Of a stretch of DNA of 38,377 bases, positions 8,738 through 17,122 are shown one piece after another (position 1 is the stretch's first letter; every line of letters begins with the position of its first letter). The DNA comes from CAZNHL01 sp964572965 (GTDB lineage: Bacteria > Bacteroidota > Bacteroidia > Cytophagales > UBA9547), in contig CAZNHL010000044.1 in NCBI GenBank assembly GCA_964572965.1, positions 1-38,377 of the forward strand. The letters run 5' to 3'. The notes beneath the pieces are model-generated. The model had not been told where the DNA came from. It searched no databases and worked only from the letters and a program-made list of their open reading frames with translations. Position numbers and translations under genes: made by a program.

Positions 8738-8776
8738 AAAAGGCATTGAAGATTGTCTTCAATGCCTTTTGGTTTT
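8738..8776 (+). terminator. Strong hairpin terminator before DUF58 gene
   Basis: A 15-bp perfect stem, AAAAGGCATTGAAGA (8738-8752) and TCTTCAATGCCTTTT (8756-8770), with a 3-nt loop and A/T tracts on both sides. Confidence 0.85.
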
Positions 8777-8854
8777 AAAAAACACAGACTATAAAACAAG
8801 ATTTGAAATTTATTATTCGTTATATTTATGTTCATTTGATCATAAATTTATCGG

Positions 8855-10207
8855 ATGTTTTTTAAACAGTTAAAGCGTTTTTTCAATTACATTCCCCTTC
8901 GCCCAAATTTCATCTGGTTTGCCTTTTTCGGTGGATTGGCATATTACTGGCTGAAGGAAAACTATGTCAGTACTGAATCATCATTCGGATTTCTGGTTAC
9001 AGAAACCGGGATAATTATACTGTATTTGGCAGCTTCGTTAATTCTGATTTCCTTTTTAACGACACTGTTCAGTTATCTCTACTTTCTTATTTTCTATAGA
9101 AAGCAACAGGCTGTTATTTTTCTTGGAAAGGATATTAAAGAAGAAGCAGGGTGGGTTCCGTTGGAAATAAGGATTACCGGTGCCCTCAGACCTTTTCTTG
9201 GTTATATAAAAGCAGATATCGTTTTCAATGACCTGAACGCAACAGACTCTCTTGTACTCAACCGCTCTGTAAAAGACGTAGGGAAGTTTTTCCGCAAAGG
9301 TATATCCGGAATTAAACAAATATGGCTACCTGATCGTCGCGAATACCATGTACGTGAGTCTCGCCTGTTTTTCAACGACTACTTCAGAATGTTCTCGTTT
9401 ACTTATGCTTTGCCATTTGAAAAGAGTTTCTATACAACTCCACCGGCAAAAAAGACAGACGAACAAGAAGCTACACCCAACTCGTCGGAAGACATGACTA
9501 CCAGAATCCCGACCATGCGCCGTGTGGAAGGTGATTATCTTAATTATAAAAACTACGAATCTACTGACGATCCTAGAAGGATTGTCTGGAAGCTGTATGC
9601 CAAAAACAAAGAGCTTGTTGTTAAGATCCCTGAAGTTTTCAACCCTTTTGCTTCGCACTTATATTTGCTGCCTTCTTTTTACAAGCAATGGAAAGGCCCT
9701 GAAAAGCTGGAAGCAGAATTACTGAACGGCTATAAAGACAATCTTCGCTTATTAACAGACAGCCTTTTAAAACAGGGCACTTCCCTTCGCATCATCAGCG
9801 ATCAGGAAATATCAACTTCCTTTGAGGTAACAGATGAAGAAAAAATCTTATACCAGATCAGTACTGCCCACTGGCAACAGGAAAAAACATTACAGGAACT
9901 TATACAACCGAATAGTCATACATTCATTTGTATTTCATCGCTACTGCCTGCCGAAATGCTGGAAAACATGCCCTTGCTGAAACAAGGAGCTGTACTATTT
10001 TATATTAAACTATCAGACACCTATCGTTGGGCATGGCTCAAAAAAGGGCTTTTGAGTTTCGGGAATATATTTTTCAAACTAAATGACAGGACAAACCAAT
10101 CTTTAGGTTTGTGGTGGTTCTCAGGTTTTGGAAGAAAAGTAAGAAATAACGAAAGAATGATAGAAAAAATATTGGCAGAACAACCGATTACAGTGATCAA
10201 AATTTAG
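8855..10207 (+). CDS. DUF58 domain membrane protein
   Basis: 450 residues. Two N-terminal membrane segments (about 20-35 and 50-80: GLAYYWLKENY and IIILYLAASLILISFLTTLF) are followed by an extracytoplasmic/cytoplasmic body and the DUF58 signature around residues 222-250: GDYLNYKNYESTDDPRRIVW, then KLYAKNKELVVK. This equals the family pattern Y-x-x-GD-x-R-x-I-x-W-x-x-A. DUF58 proteins accompany MoxR ATPases and transglutaminase-like membrane proteins, and that trio is what follows here. Its molecular role is not established; assembly or quality control of envelope proteins is proposed for such clusters. Confidence 0.85.
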   Translation: MFFKQLKRFFNYIPLRPNFIWFAFFGGLAYYWLKENYVSTESSFGFLVTETGIIILYLAASLILISFLTTLFSYLYFLIFYRKQQAVIFLGKDIKEEAGWVPLEIRITGALRPFLGYIKADIVFNDLNATDSLVLNRSVKDVGKFFRKGISGIKQIWLPDRREYHVRESRLFFNDYFRMFSFTYALPFEKSFYTTPPAKKTDEQEATPNSSEDMTTRIPTMRRVEGDYLNYKNYESTDDPRRIVWKLYAKNKELVVKIPEVFNPFASHLYLLPSFYKQWKGPEKLEAELLNGYKDNLRLLTDSLLKQGTSLRIISDQEISTSFEVTDEEKILYQISTAHWQQEKTLQELIQPNSHTFICISSLLPAEMLENMPLLKQGAVLFYIKLSDTYRWAWLKKGLLSFGNIFFKLNDRTNQSLGLWWFSGFGRKVRNNERMIEKILAEQPITVIKI

Positions 10208-10285
10208 ATTTAAAGATTAGAAAATTTCAAAATTATCAAGACACACAATCGTCAATTTTAAAATCTTTCAATCTTCTAATCACAA
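10208..10285. repeat. Imperfect inverted repeat between DUF58 and transglutaminase genes
   Basis: The left part GATTTAAAGATTAGAAAATT and the reverse complement of the right part (GATTAGAAGATTGAAAGATT) are similar over about 27 bases. The RNA could fold into a long A+U-rich hairpin within the operon. The signal is low complexity and weak. Confidence 0.4.
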
Positions 10286-10291
10286 CAAAAC

Positions 10292-12940
10292 ATGAATAAA
10301 GAAGAGAAATTTTCCGTTATGCGGGTGTTGATAAGCCTCATTTTCCTGGTAATACCTACCATGGGAATTGTGTGGTTCCTCTCTGCCCAGACAAATGCTT
10401 ACCTGGGCTACCTGAATGTGAATCCATGGTGGCAGACTCTGCTTTTTTCTGCGGGGATGATTGCAGCTTTTCTGCTTTATTCTTTCAGGGGAAGGTTTAT
10501 TGTCACTGCCGGGTTAATGGCTTTTGCCTTATTCAGTGGCTACAAGCTGATCAACCAGTATTATACAGGAGAATTTGACAGCTATTTTGTTTCAGTACAA
10601 TATCTTTTATACACTGTCATATTCTGCTTTTCGTGGCTGATTGGCTACGGGCTCGCCCGTTTCAGGTACTTCCCTATTATCCTTTCAATCCTAGTTTTAA
10701 CGCTGGCTATTATTCTGCATACTAATAGCACACTGATTCACGATATGAATCAGTATTTACTGGATTTCCTTCCTGTGGTTGTATATGGCTTTTACCTTAT
10801 TTATACCAGAGAAGTAATCCAAAGTATGCAGGAGTTCGGGCTTAGCAATCTCTTAAAACTGACAGGGAGAACACTGCTGTTTCTTATCTTCCTTGCATTG
10901 TTTTTATTCGGCGCCAATTATGCCTTTGAAGACAAACTGAAAGATTTAAAGGAAGCTGTTGCACAAAGTGCAGACGGTAAAAACGATGGCAAAAATCAAC
11001 CACAGGATGATGATGACATGATGAACCGTAACGGTAAAGACACAACATTCAACCTGAAAGATTATGCTCAGTTAAAATCCAGACTGGGAAGAAACCAGGA
11101 ATTGATGTTCTGTGCGCACCTTGAAAACTATTTCCCCAATACAGAGGTTTCTAATCCGCTATACTTTGCATGTTATTACCTGACTAAATATAATCCGCAA
11201 AGGGAAGTGTTTGAGCTGGACTCCCGCATGCCATCGAATGATTTGTTCATGCCAAACCCATCACTTATTCCCTTGTATTTTAATGAAACAGATTCTTCTG
11301 TTATCAAAAACGGTAAAGGAGATAAGTTCAGACAGGTTGCCGAAGTAGATGTTTATGTGAATCGTCTCTCCCCTTCTACCTTTACAGCTCCGGGTACAGC
11401 TTTCTTCTGCCAGCCGATTGCCGTTGATGACGAATTTAAAGATCAGTTTAAGTCTGCCTATAGAGCAAAATCTTATATTTCAGTCCTGAATAGCGCATAC
11501 TTTGTTTACAATGTTGACAATCCTCAAATCAAGGCATTTCAGGAACAACGCTTTCAGGAACTAGGCACAGTTAAAGATTACAGTCAGGTAGACACCGCTT
11601 TCTATAACTACTATACAAAGTCCCCTAAAGGAATTGTATTTGACAGCATAGCTAATCTTGCAAAGACATTAATAGGAAATAAAAAACTACCTGTCGACAA
11701 AGTATTGGCCATTCGCGACTACTTCCTTTCAAAAGATGATAAAGGCCGTCCGCTTTATAAATATACACTTACTCCGGGCAATGGAGACCGCAGCGACATG
11801 CACGGTGTCCAGACAACTACCAATCTGAGTAAATTCATTTTCAGAACACACAAAGGTTACTGTACTTATTTTGCAGGTGCTTCATTGTACCTTTTACGTT
11901 CTGTAGGTATACCTTGCCGCATGGCTGCCGGGTTTATGACGGTTGACCGTGCCGATAAAAATCCGGGATGGTATTGGTTTTACGGGGATCAGGCACATGC
12001 ATGGATCCAGGTTTATTTCCCTGGCTATGGCTGGCTCGACTTCGATACTACTATTGGCGCTGAAGAAAGCCGCGAATCACCAAAACCTGACGGAACACCA
12101 CCGACACCGCCATCAAAAGCTTGGCTTGCTGCAACAGGAAAGTTGATTAATATTACAGATAGTCTGACAAAAACTGCGACTATTGAAGTTGAATCTATTA
12201 ACTATCATGACAAGGAGTTCAAGCTTAAAAAGCCAATTTCTTTAAAAATAGACCTGAAACACGCTAAAATAAAGCAGGAAAAAGCACCTCGCCGTTATAG
12301 TGACCTGAAAGAAAATGCTCAGGTTTTGGTGATTTCATATGATGAAAAGCTAAAAAAATTAAAGCCGGGCGCAAAAGATAATTTGACAACTATACTTGCC
12401 AAACTTCCTAAACTGGTGCCTATCGATGAAGTCCATATCAGGCCTGAGGAAAAGAAAGCGGAAGCAACGGACATTTTGAGTGCTGAAGAGAAAAAAGACC
12501 TTCTTAAATGGGGAATTATAGGATCGGCTTCATTAGTCATTCTATTCCTGCTGACATGGTTGCTCCTGCCGGTGATTGTATTTACAATACTGAAAAGCAA
12601 GGTTAAAGGCTCAAAAACTATCAATGAGCAAACTTATAATGGTAATCGCCTGGCAGAATTTCTTCTAAATCAGTTGGGACTTCAACGAGGCAATTTAACA
12701 CCACTGGAATTTGCGAAATATAAGATCGATCCGCTATACGGTTTGTCATATGAGAAATTCATCAGTGTATATCATAAAGTTAAATACGCCAACGAAAAGC
12801 CTGATGAAGCAGAACAAATATTTGTCGGTAATTTTAACAGCACATTTACAGATAAGGCATTAGTTCAGTTCAAAACAAAACATAAACTGCTCAGTTTTAT
12901 CAGTACTGGCAGAACATTTAAATTCTTATTCGGAAAATAA
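10292..12940 (+). CDS. Transglutaminase-like membrane protein (TgpA type)
   Basis: 882 residues. The N-terminal ~200 residues contain about six membrane helices, as in DUF3488/TgpA proteins. The periplasmic transglutaminase-like core shows the papain-type triad: Cys524 in KGYCTYFAGA, His569 in QAHAWIQV and Asp585 in GWLDFDTTI. A further membrane helix lies near residue 740-765 (LLKWGIIGSASLVILFLLTW). A cytoplasmic DUF4129-like tail follows (NRLAEFLLNQLG, L-T-P-L-E-F-A). The catalytic triad is intact. The gene sits between DUF58 and MoxR genes, the standard company. Substrate is unknown; envelope protein or peptidoglycan-linked processing is an inference. Confidence 0.88.
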   Translation: MNKEEKFSVMRVLISLIFLVIPTMGIVWFLSAQTNAYLGYLNVNPWWQTLLFSAGMIAAFLLYSFRGRFIVTAGLMAFALFSGYKLINQYYTGEFDSYFVSVQYLLYTVIFCFSWLIGYGLARFRYFPIILSILVLTLAIILHTNSTLIHDMNQYLLDFLPVVVYGFYLIYTREVIQSMQEFGLSNLLKLTGRTLLFLIFLALFLFGANYAFEDKLKDLKEAVAQSADGKNDGKNQPQDDDDMMNRNGKDTTFNLKDYAQLKSRLGRNQELMFCAHLENYFPNTEVSNPLYFACYYLTKYNPQREVFELDSRMPSNDLFMPNPSLIPLYFNETDSSVIKNGKGDKFRQVAEVDVYVNRLSPSTFTAPGTAFFCQPIAVDDEFKDQFKSAYRAKSYISVLNSAYFVYNVDNPQIKAFQEQRFQELGTVKDYSQVDTAFYNYYTKSPKGIVFDSIANLAKTLIGNKKLPVDKVLAIRDYFLSKDDKGRPLYKYTLTPGNGDRSDMHGVQTTTNLSKFIFRTHKGYCTYFAGASLYLLRSVGIPCRMAAGFMTVDRADKNPGWYWFYGDQAHAWIQVYFPGYGWLDFDTTIGAEESRESPKPDGTPPTPPSKAWLAATGKLINITDSLTKTATIEVESINYHDKEFKLKKPISLKIDLKHAKIKQEKAPRRYSDLKENAQVLVISYDEKLKKLKPGAKDNLTTILAKLPKLVPIDEVHIRPEEKKAEATDILSAEEKKDLLKWGIIGSASLVILFLLTWLLLPVIVFTILKSKVKGSKTINEQTYNGNRLAEFLLNQLGLQRGNLTPLEFAKYKIDPLYGLSYEKFISVYHKVKYANEKPDEAEQIFVGNFNSTFTDKALVQFKTKHKLLSFISTGRTFKFLFGK

Positions 12941-12965
12941 CAAAGGCATTGGCCTGACAGGCATA

Positions 12966-13991
12966 ATGCAAATAAATTATACAAACATGGAAGCAACTAC
13001 AAATACAACTTCAAGTGAAAAAGTGCTGGCATTAATCAGCAATATTGAAAAAGTTATTAAAGGGAAACACCGTCAGATTCAATATGTAGTAACAGCATTG
13101 CTTGCCAAAGGGCATATTTTATTAGAAGATAATCCGGGGGCCGGTAAAACAGTAATGGCTAAAGCGTTGGCTTTGTCCATTGCAGGAAACCTCAACAAAG
13201 GCATTTCACAAGACGGGCACATAGGATTCAAAAGGGTTCAGTTTACGCCCGATTTACTCCCAATGGATTTACTGGGCACCAACATTTTTGACGAGCAAAG
13301 CAAAGACTTCATCTTCCGCAAAGGACCTTTGTTTACAAACATCCTTCTTGCCGATGAAATTAACCGGGCCTCACCTAAGGTACAATCTGCATTGCTGGAG
13401 TGCATGGCTGAAAACCAGATCACAATCGGAGAAAAAACATATCAGCTGGATAAACTTTTCTTTTCAATTGCTACACAAAACCCGATTGAAAGTGAAGGTA
13501 CTTATCCTCTGCCGCACGCTCAGCTTGACCGTTTCTTTATGAAAATCAGCCTTGGCTACGTAACAGATGAGGTTGAACTCGATATTTATAAAAACTACCT
13601 GAACATCACTCATTTTGAAGATGAAATTCAGCAGGTACTTACTTACGACGACCTGATTGAACTGCAGAAAGAAGCAGAAAAGGTTTTTGTTCATGATGAG
13701 ATCATCACCGGTGTAAGAAATGTGGTAGCAGAAACACGCAGAACTCCGGACATCCTTGTAGGAGCATCTACCCGAAGCGGTATTATTTTCCTGAAAACTT
13801 TGAAAGCTTTTGCCCTGGTAAATGGCCGTAATTATGTAATTGAAGATGATATTGCAAACCTTGCTGAAGTGGTGATTAACCACAGACTGGTATTTAAAAA
13901 CCGTGACGCACAGCAAAATGCTTTAAAGAAAATTGTACAAAAAGAAGTGAGCAGACTGGCAAAATTAAAGCTGGTGTTGAGTAATGAGTAG
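12966..13991 (+). CDS. MoxR family AAA+ ATPase
   Basis: 341 residues from the first ATG; a second ATG at 12987 (MEATTNTTSSEK) is an equally plausible start. Walker A is EDNPGAGKTVMAKAL (residues 54-68), Walker B is LLADEINRASPKVQSALLEC, and sensor 1 is FSIATQNPIESEGTYPLPHA followed by QLDRF. This is the classical MoxR pattern. MoxR ATPases act as chaperone-like remodelling factors, often with DUF58/von Willebrand proteins. It follows the transglutaminase gene by 25 bases and is probably in the same transcript. Confidence 0.94.
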   Translation: MQINYTNMEATTNTTSSEKVLALISNIEKVIKGKHRQIQYVVTALLAKGHILLEDNPGAGKTVMAKALALSIAGNLNKGISQDGHIGFKRVQFTPDLLPMDLLGTNIFDEQSKDFIFRKGPLFTNILLADEINRASPKVQSALLECMAENQITIGEKTYQLDKLFFSIATQNPIESEGTYPLPHAQLDRFFMKISLGYVTDEVELDIYKNYLNITHFEDEIQQVLTYDDLIELQKEAEKVFVHDEIITGVRNVVAETRRTPDILVGASTRSGIIFLKTLKAFALVNGRNYVIEDDIANLAEVVINHRLVFKNRDAQQNALKKIVQKEVSRLAKLKLVLSNE

Positions 13992-14068
13992 TGAGATTTT
14001 AGACATTAGACTGAGGATTAATACTTCTCATTCAAAGCATTTTAAAACTCTAAATTTGTCATATAAAA

Positions 14069-16063
14069 ATGCCTAATAAATTTATCTATTGGCTTATAAG
14101 TATTCTTACTGCCCTTGCATTCAATGTTATGGCACAGGAAAACCCGCGCAGATCTGAAATAGATGAAGCACGTGGCAGCTTGTGGTTTTTTGACAAGCAG
14201 GCCTTAGAAAAGTCGCGCGAATTTATCAAAAAGGACACTTCCTATTATGTAGGACATCTGTATGAAGGTGCTTACAAATATTACCGCGCAGCTGACAAAC
14301 AAGGTTTTAATTTAGCCTTAGTGCCACTTTTACATGCTTACAAACAAATAGTACGTGACTATAAAAGTAAACTAAAACTTCGTACATCGGATGTTTTCCG
14401 ATATATGGACACTTACAAATACCATCAGGATTTTGGCATGCTGACTTATATGATAACTCAGTGTTATGAAAACATGGATCAACCAGACAAGGCCGTTGAG
14501 TATTGCAAAAAATACAAAAGCTATAATATTCAGATGGAGTTCTACTTCAACCCATACACAACACTCTCCTGGATATATCACCGCAACCGTATTTATGATA
14601 ATAAGCGTTTTTCTTTTTTAGAAGCAGACATACAAGGTAATGAACAGAAATCAATGAAGTTTCTGGACTCCGCTAAAGTAAAGTTTTACAGAGACCTTCC
14701 TGTTAATGCTTCTTTCTTTGGCCTTGCCCAGCTGGAACAAGAGCTTTTGAATATTTACCACTATAAAACAATTCTTTTCTCTTATAACTATCAGATAGAT
14801 TCTGCCGAATACTATTTTGATAAACTGCTGGATCAACCGGCTCACTATCCGCCATATAACAACTATGGTCATTTAAAAATCACAAAAGGAGACTTTGCCT
14901 CTGCAAATGAATACTTTATAAAGGCATCTAAACAGTCAATGCCCGGCAAACAGACAAGAGAGCAATTCTACATGCTGTCTATGCTGGATGTTTACAAAAA
15001 CACCTCTTCTGAAAGTGTTAAAAAGCTGAAAGAAATTATCAAGGCCCAGGGCTCTTCTCCTGGTTTTGGCTGGCATAATATTGCCCTTGCCCGCAATTAC
15101 CATTACCTTGGTTTAACAGAACAAAGCGAAAAAGCTGCAAAAAAAGCAGAAAATTTTGAAGAAATGTATATTGGAACAACCTGGCTCCCTGAACAATATA
15201 AAAGCGCCACAGCTGTGATGCAGTATATGAACAAGTCGCAGGAAATGGCCAGAATAAAGTTTGAAAACAAAGGCTGGTGGTACAACCCGTCTGACCTGTT
15301 CCGCTTGTCAAAGCTTTGGATAGAAAGCTTCTGGATGAAATTTGACCTTGCCAATGTTTTCTCACAAAGCCATGAACGCGAGCAGGTAACCTATCACATC
15401 TTATCTTCTGAAAATCTGGTAACTTTTGATGAAGTATGGTTTTTGATCAAAGACTTCAGTCCCAATTTCTTTACAAAGAAATTCAGCAGTCTGATGCAAA
15501 CAGATAAACGCCCTAACCTTAAACGTTACTACCGTTTTTATCTTGCAAAAATCCTGCAGGAAGAAGGCAGCTATCAGGCTGCTAAAGACAGTTTTAATCT
15601 GATCCTTACAGAAAGATACCTTGACAAGAGTAATGAAAAACTATTAGTTGCCCGTACTTATGAATCGCTGGCCAACATTGCCATTGAACAGGACAGCCTT
15701 GATGCTGCGAAAAAGTACACGCAAAAACTTTATGAGACATATCCGGAGTTATTACCCTATTCAGGATTAAAACTGGAAATGAACCTGATTCTTCCTGCTG
15801 TATTAAGTCCAAAGCAACAGGAAGTTATCGAGTCCCTCAAAAAAAGTCAGATTAACTGGACAACTCAGATCGACAGTCAATTACCAACTTTAAGAGTTAC
15901 TTTCGGAAAGTCAGGCAAAAATGAAGAAGTAAATTTTGAAGTAAACAACTCCGAAGGAACTTCACTTCAGAAAGGTTCTTTTATCCTGGAACAAACCAAA
16001 GATGCCGGCAAATTTGTTGCCTTTGCTGCTTTTGGGGTAAAAAGGTTTGAAATAATAGAATGA
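14069..16063 (+). CDS. Secreted helical-repeat protein of unknown function
   Basis: 664 residues with a signal peptide (YWLISILTALAFNVMA, then QENPRR). The body is rich in Tyr, Lys and helical repeats that look like divergent TPRs, for example MLTYMITQCYENMDQPDKAV, EYYFDKLLDQPAHYPPYNNY and KEEGSY-type segments at ILQEEGSYQAAKDSFNLIL. The last ~60 residues are a small beta region (LRVTFGKSGKNEEVNFEVNN). It follows the MoxR gene by 77 bases and ends the DUF58-TGase-MoxR run, so a linked envelope role is reasonable. I do not recognise a named family. Confidence 0.72.
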   Translation: MPNKFIYWLISILTALAFNVMAQENPRRSEIDEARGSLWFFDKQALEKSREFIKKDTSYYVGHLYEGAYKYYRAADKQGFNLALVPLLHAYKQIVRDYKSKLKLRTSDVFRYMDTYKYHQDFGMLTYMITQCYENMDQPDKAVEYCKKYKSYNIQMEFYFNPYTTLSWIYHRNRIYDNKRFSFLEADIQGNEQKSMKFLDSAKVKFYRDLPVNASFFGLAQLEQELLNIYHYKTILFSYNYQIDSAEYYFDKLLDQPAHYPPYNNYGHLKITKGDFASANEYFIKASKQSMPGKQTREQFYMLSMLDVYKNTSSESVKKLKEIIKAQGSSPGFGWHNIALARNYHYLGLTEQSEKAAKKAENFEEMYIGTTWLPEQYKSATAVMQYMNKSQEMARIKFENKGWWYNPSDLFRLSKLWIESFWMKFDLANVFSQSHEREQVTYHILSSENLVTFDEVWFLIKDFSPNFFTKKFSSLMQTDKRPNLKRYYRFYLAKILQEEGSYQAAKDSFNLILTERYLDKSNEKLLVARTYESLANIAIEQDSLDAAKKYTQKLYETYPELLPYSGLKLEMNLILPAVLSPKQQEVIESLKKSQINWTTQIDSQLPTLRVTFGKSGKNEEVNFEVNNSEGTSLQKGSFILEQTKDAGKFVAFAAFGVKRFEIIE

Positions 16064-16101
16064 CATTATAAAACATCTACTTTTTTTATTTTTTTTTTAA
16101 C

Positions 16102-16641
16102 ATGACTGTAGACGGCTTAATTCCGGAAGAAATTATTATCAGCAAAATCTACCTTATTAGAGGGCAAAAAGTAATGTTAGACAAAGATTTAGCCGAGTTG
16201 TACGGTGTTGAAACAAAAGTCTTTAATCAAACTATCAAAAGAAACTCAGACCGTTTTCCGGCGGATTTCATGTTCGAATTAACTGAAGAAGAATTCAAAA
16301 ACTTGAGGTCACAAATTGTGACCTCAAGTTGGGGAGGAAATAGATATACCCCCAAAGTTTTTACTGAACAAGGAGTTTCTATGCTATCCAGTGTCTTGAA
16401 TAGTAAAATAGCTATAGATGTAAATATTAGGATCATTAGAATTTTCACAAAACTTCGTGAATCTATATTAACACATAAAGATATATTGCTAAAGCTAGAG
16501 CAAATTGAAAGAAAACTAATATCCCATGATGAGGAATTAGAGTTAATCTTCAAATACTTAAAAGAATTATTAAATCCTGCACAAAAACCTATTGAACCAA
16601 TCGGCTACAAATCCAATAACTCAAAAAAAGAGGCGAACTAA
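16102..16641 (+). CDS. ORF6N domain protein
   Basis: 179 residues. The N-terminal ~95 residues fit the phage-type ORF6N DNA-binding domain: IYLIRGQKVMLDKDLAELYG, VETKVFNQTIKRNSDRFPAD, FMFELTEEEF, RSQIVTSSWGGNRYTPKVFT and EQGVSMLSSVLNS. The C-terminal part is a coiled-coil-like tail. ORF6N proteins occur in phages and as solitary chromosomal genes in Bacteroidota; their role is poorly known. A perfect 31-nt palindrome (16300-16330) lies in the coding sequence at NLRSQIVTSS. No other phage gene is nearby. The A+T content is higher than in the flanking operons. The start lies just after a long T run. Confidence 0.88.
   Translation: MTVDGLIPEEIIISKIYLIRGQKVMLDKDLAELYGVETKVFNQTIKRNSDRFPADFMFELTEEEFKNLRSQIVTSSWGGNRYTPKVFTEQGVSMLSSVLNSKIAIDVNIRIIRIFTKLRESILTHKDILLKLEQIERKLISHDEELELIFKYLKELLNPAQKPIEPIGYKSNNSKKEAN
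16300..16330. repeat. Perfect 31-nt palindrome inside the ORF6N gene
   Basis: AACTTGAGGTCACAA (16300-16314) and TTGTGACCTCAAGTT (16316-16330) are exact reverse complements around a single A. It encodes NLRSQIVTSS on the plus strand. A stem this long in a coding region is unlikely by chance. Confidence 0.9.
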
Positions 16642-16653
16642 AAAGTTGGCAGT

Positions 16654-16989
16654 ATGAAACCTACAAAGGAAAACTTCTTTACCGATGTACATGAAGTTGC
16701 AAAGCTTGTTCCGAAAGGCAGAGTTACTTCTTATGGAGCTATTGCTGCTTATCTGGGCGCGAAAAGTAGTTCGCGTATGGTCGGCTGGGCTATGAATGCC
16801 TGCCATTCTCTCCCTGAAGTACCTGCTCACCGTGTAGTCAACAGCAAAGGTTTGCTTTCGGGCAGACACCACTTTGCCACTCCTACACGCATGCAGGAGC
16901 TTCTTGAAGCCGAAGGAGTCATTGTAAAAGAAGAACAGGTAGTAGATTTCAAAAAACTATTCTGGGACCCGGCAATTGAATTGATTTAG
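16654..16989 (+). CDS. Alkyltransferase-like (ATL) DNA repair protein, MGMT family
   Basis: 111 residues, the length of stand-alone ATL proteins. It shows GRVTSYGAIAAYLG (helix-turn-helix region), SSRMVGWAMNAC and the active-site segment VPAHRVVNSKGLLSG. The methyl-acceptor cysteine of MGMT (PCHRV) is replaced by Ala58 (PAHRV), so it should bind O6-alkylguanine without repairing it, and flag it for nucleotide excision repair as known ATL proteins do. It starts 12 bases after the ORF6N stop. Confidence 0.9.
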   Translation: MKPTKENFFTDVHEVAKLVPKGRVTSYGAIAAYLGAKSSSRMVGWAMNACHSLPEVPAHRVVNSKGLLSGRHHFATPTRMQELLEAEGVIVKEEQVVDFKKLFWDPAIELI

Positions 16990-17122
16990 CTTTATTGGAG
17001 CCAGTCCCTCCTTAAACTCTTCCCTCAATCTAAGGCTGGCAGCCGATTTATTATGCAGTTCCTGCACTCCTTGCTACATTTGGTCATGGCCAGTGGCCCG
17101 AATCAGCCAGCAACCCAAACGG
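16990..17122. other. Intergenic stretch of different composition
   Basis: These 133 bases are noticeably richer in G+C and in CCAG/GGCC-type words than their neighbours (for example GGCCAGTGGCCCGAATCAGC near 17090). No gene or clear hairpin terminator was seen. It may mark the edge of the acquired MocR-GNAT module. Confidence 0.35.

Noticed and set aside
16102..16641. Prophage around the ORF6N gene
   Set aside because: No integrase, structural or lysis gene is nearby; the gene is solitary.
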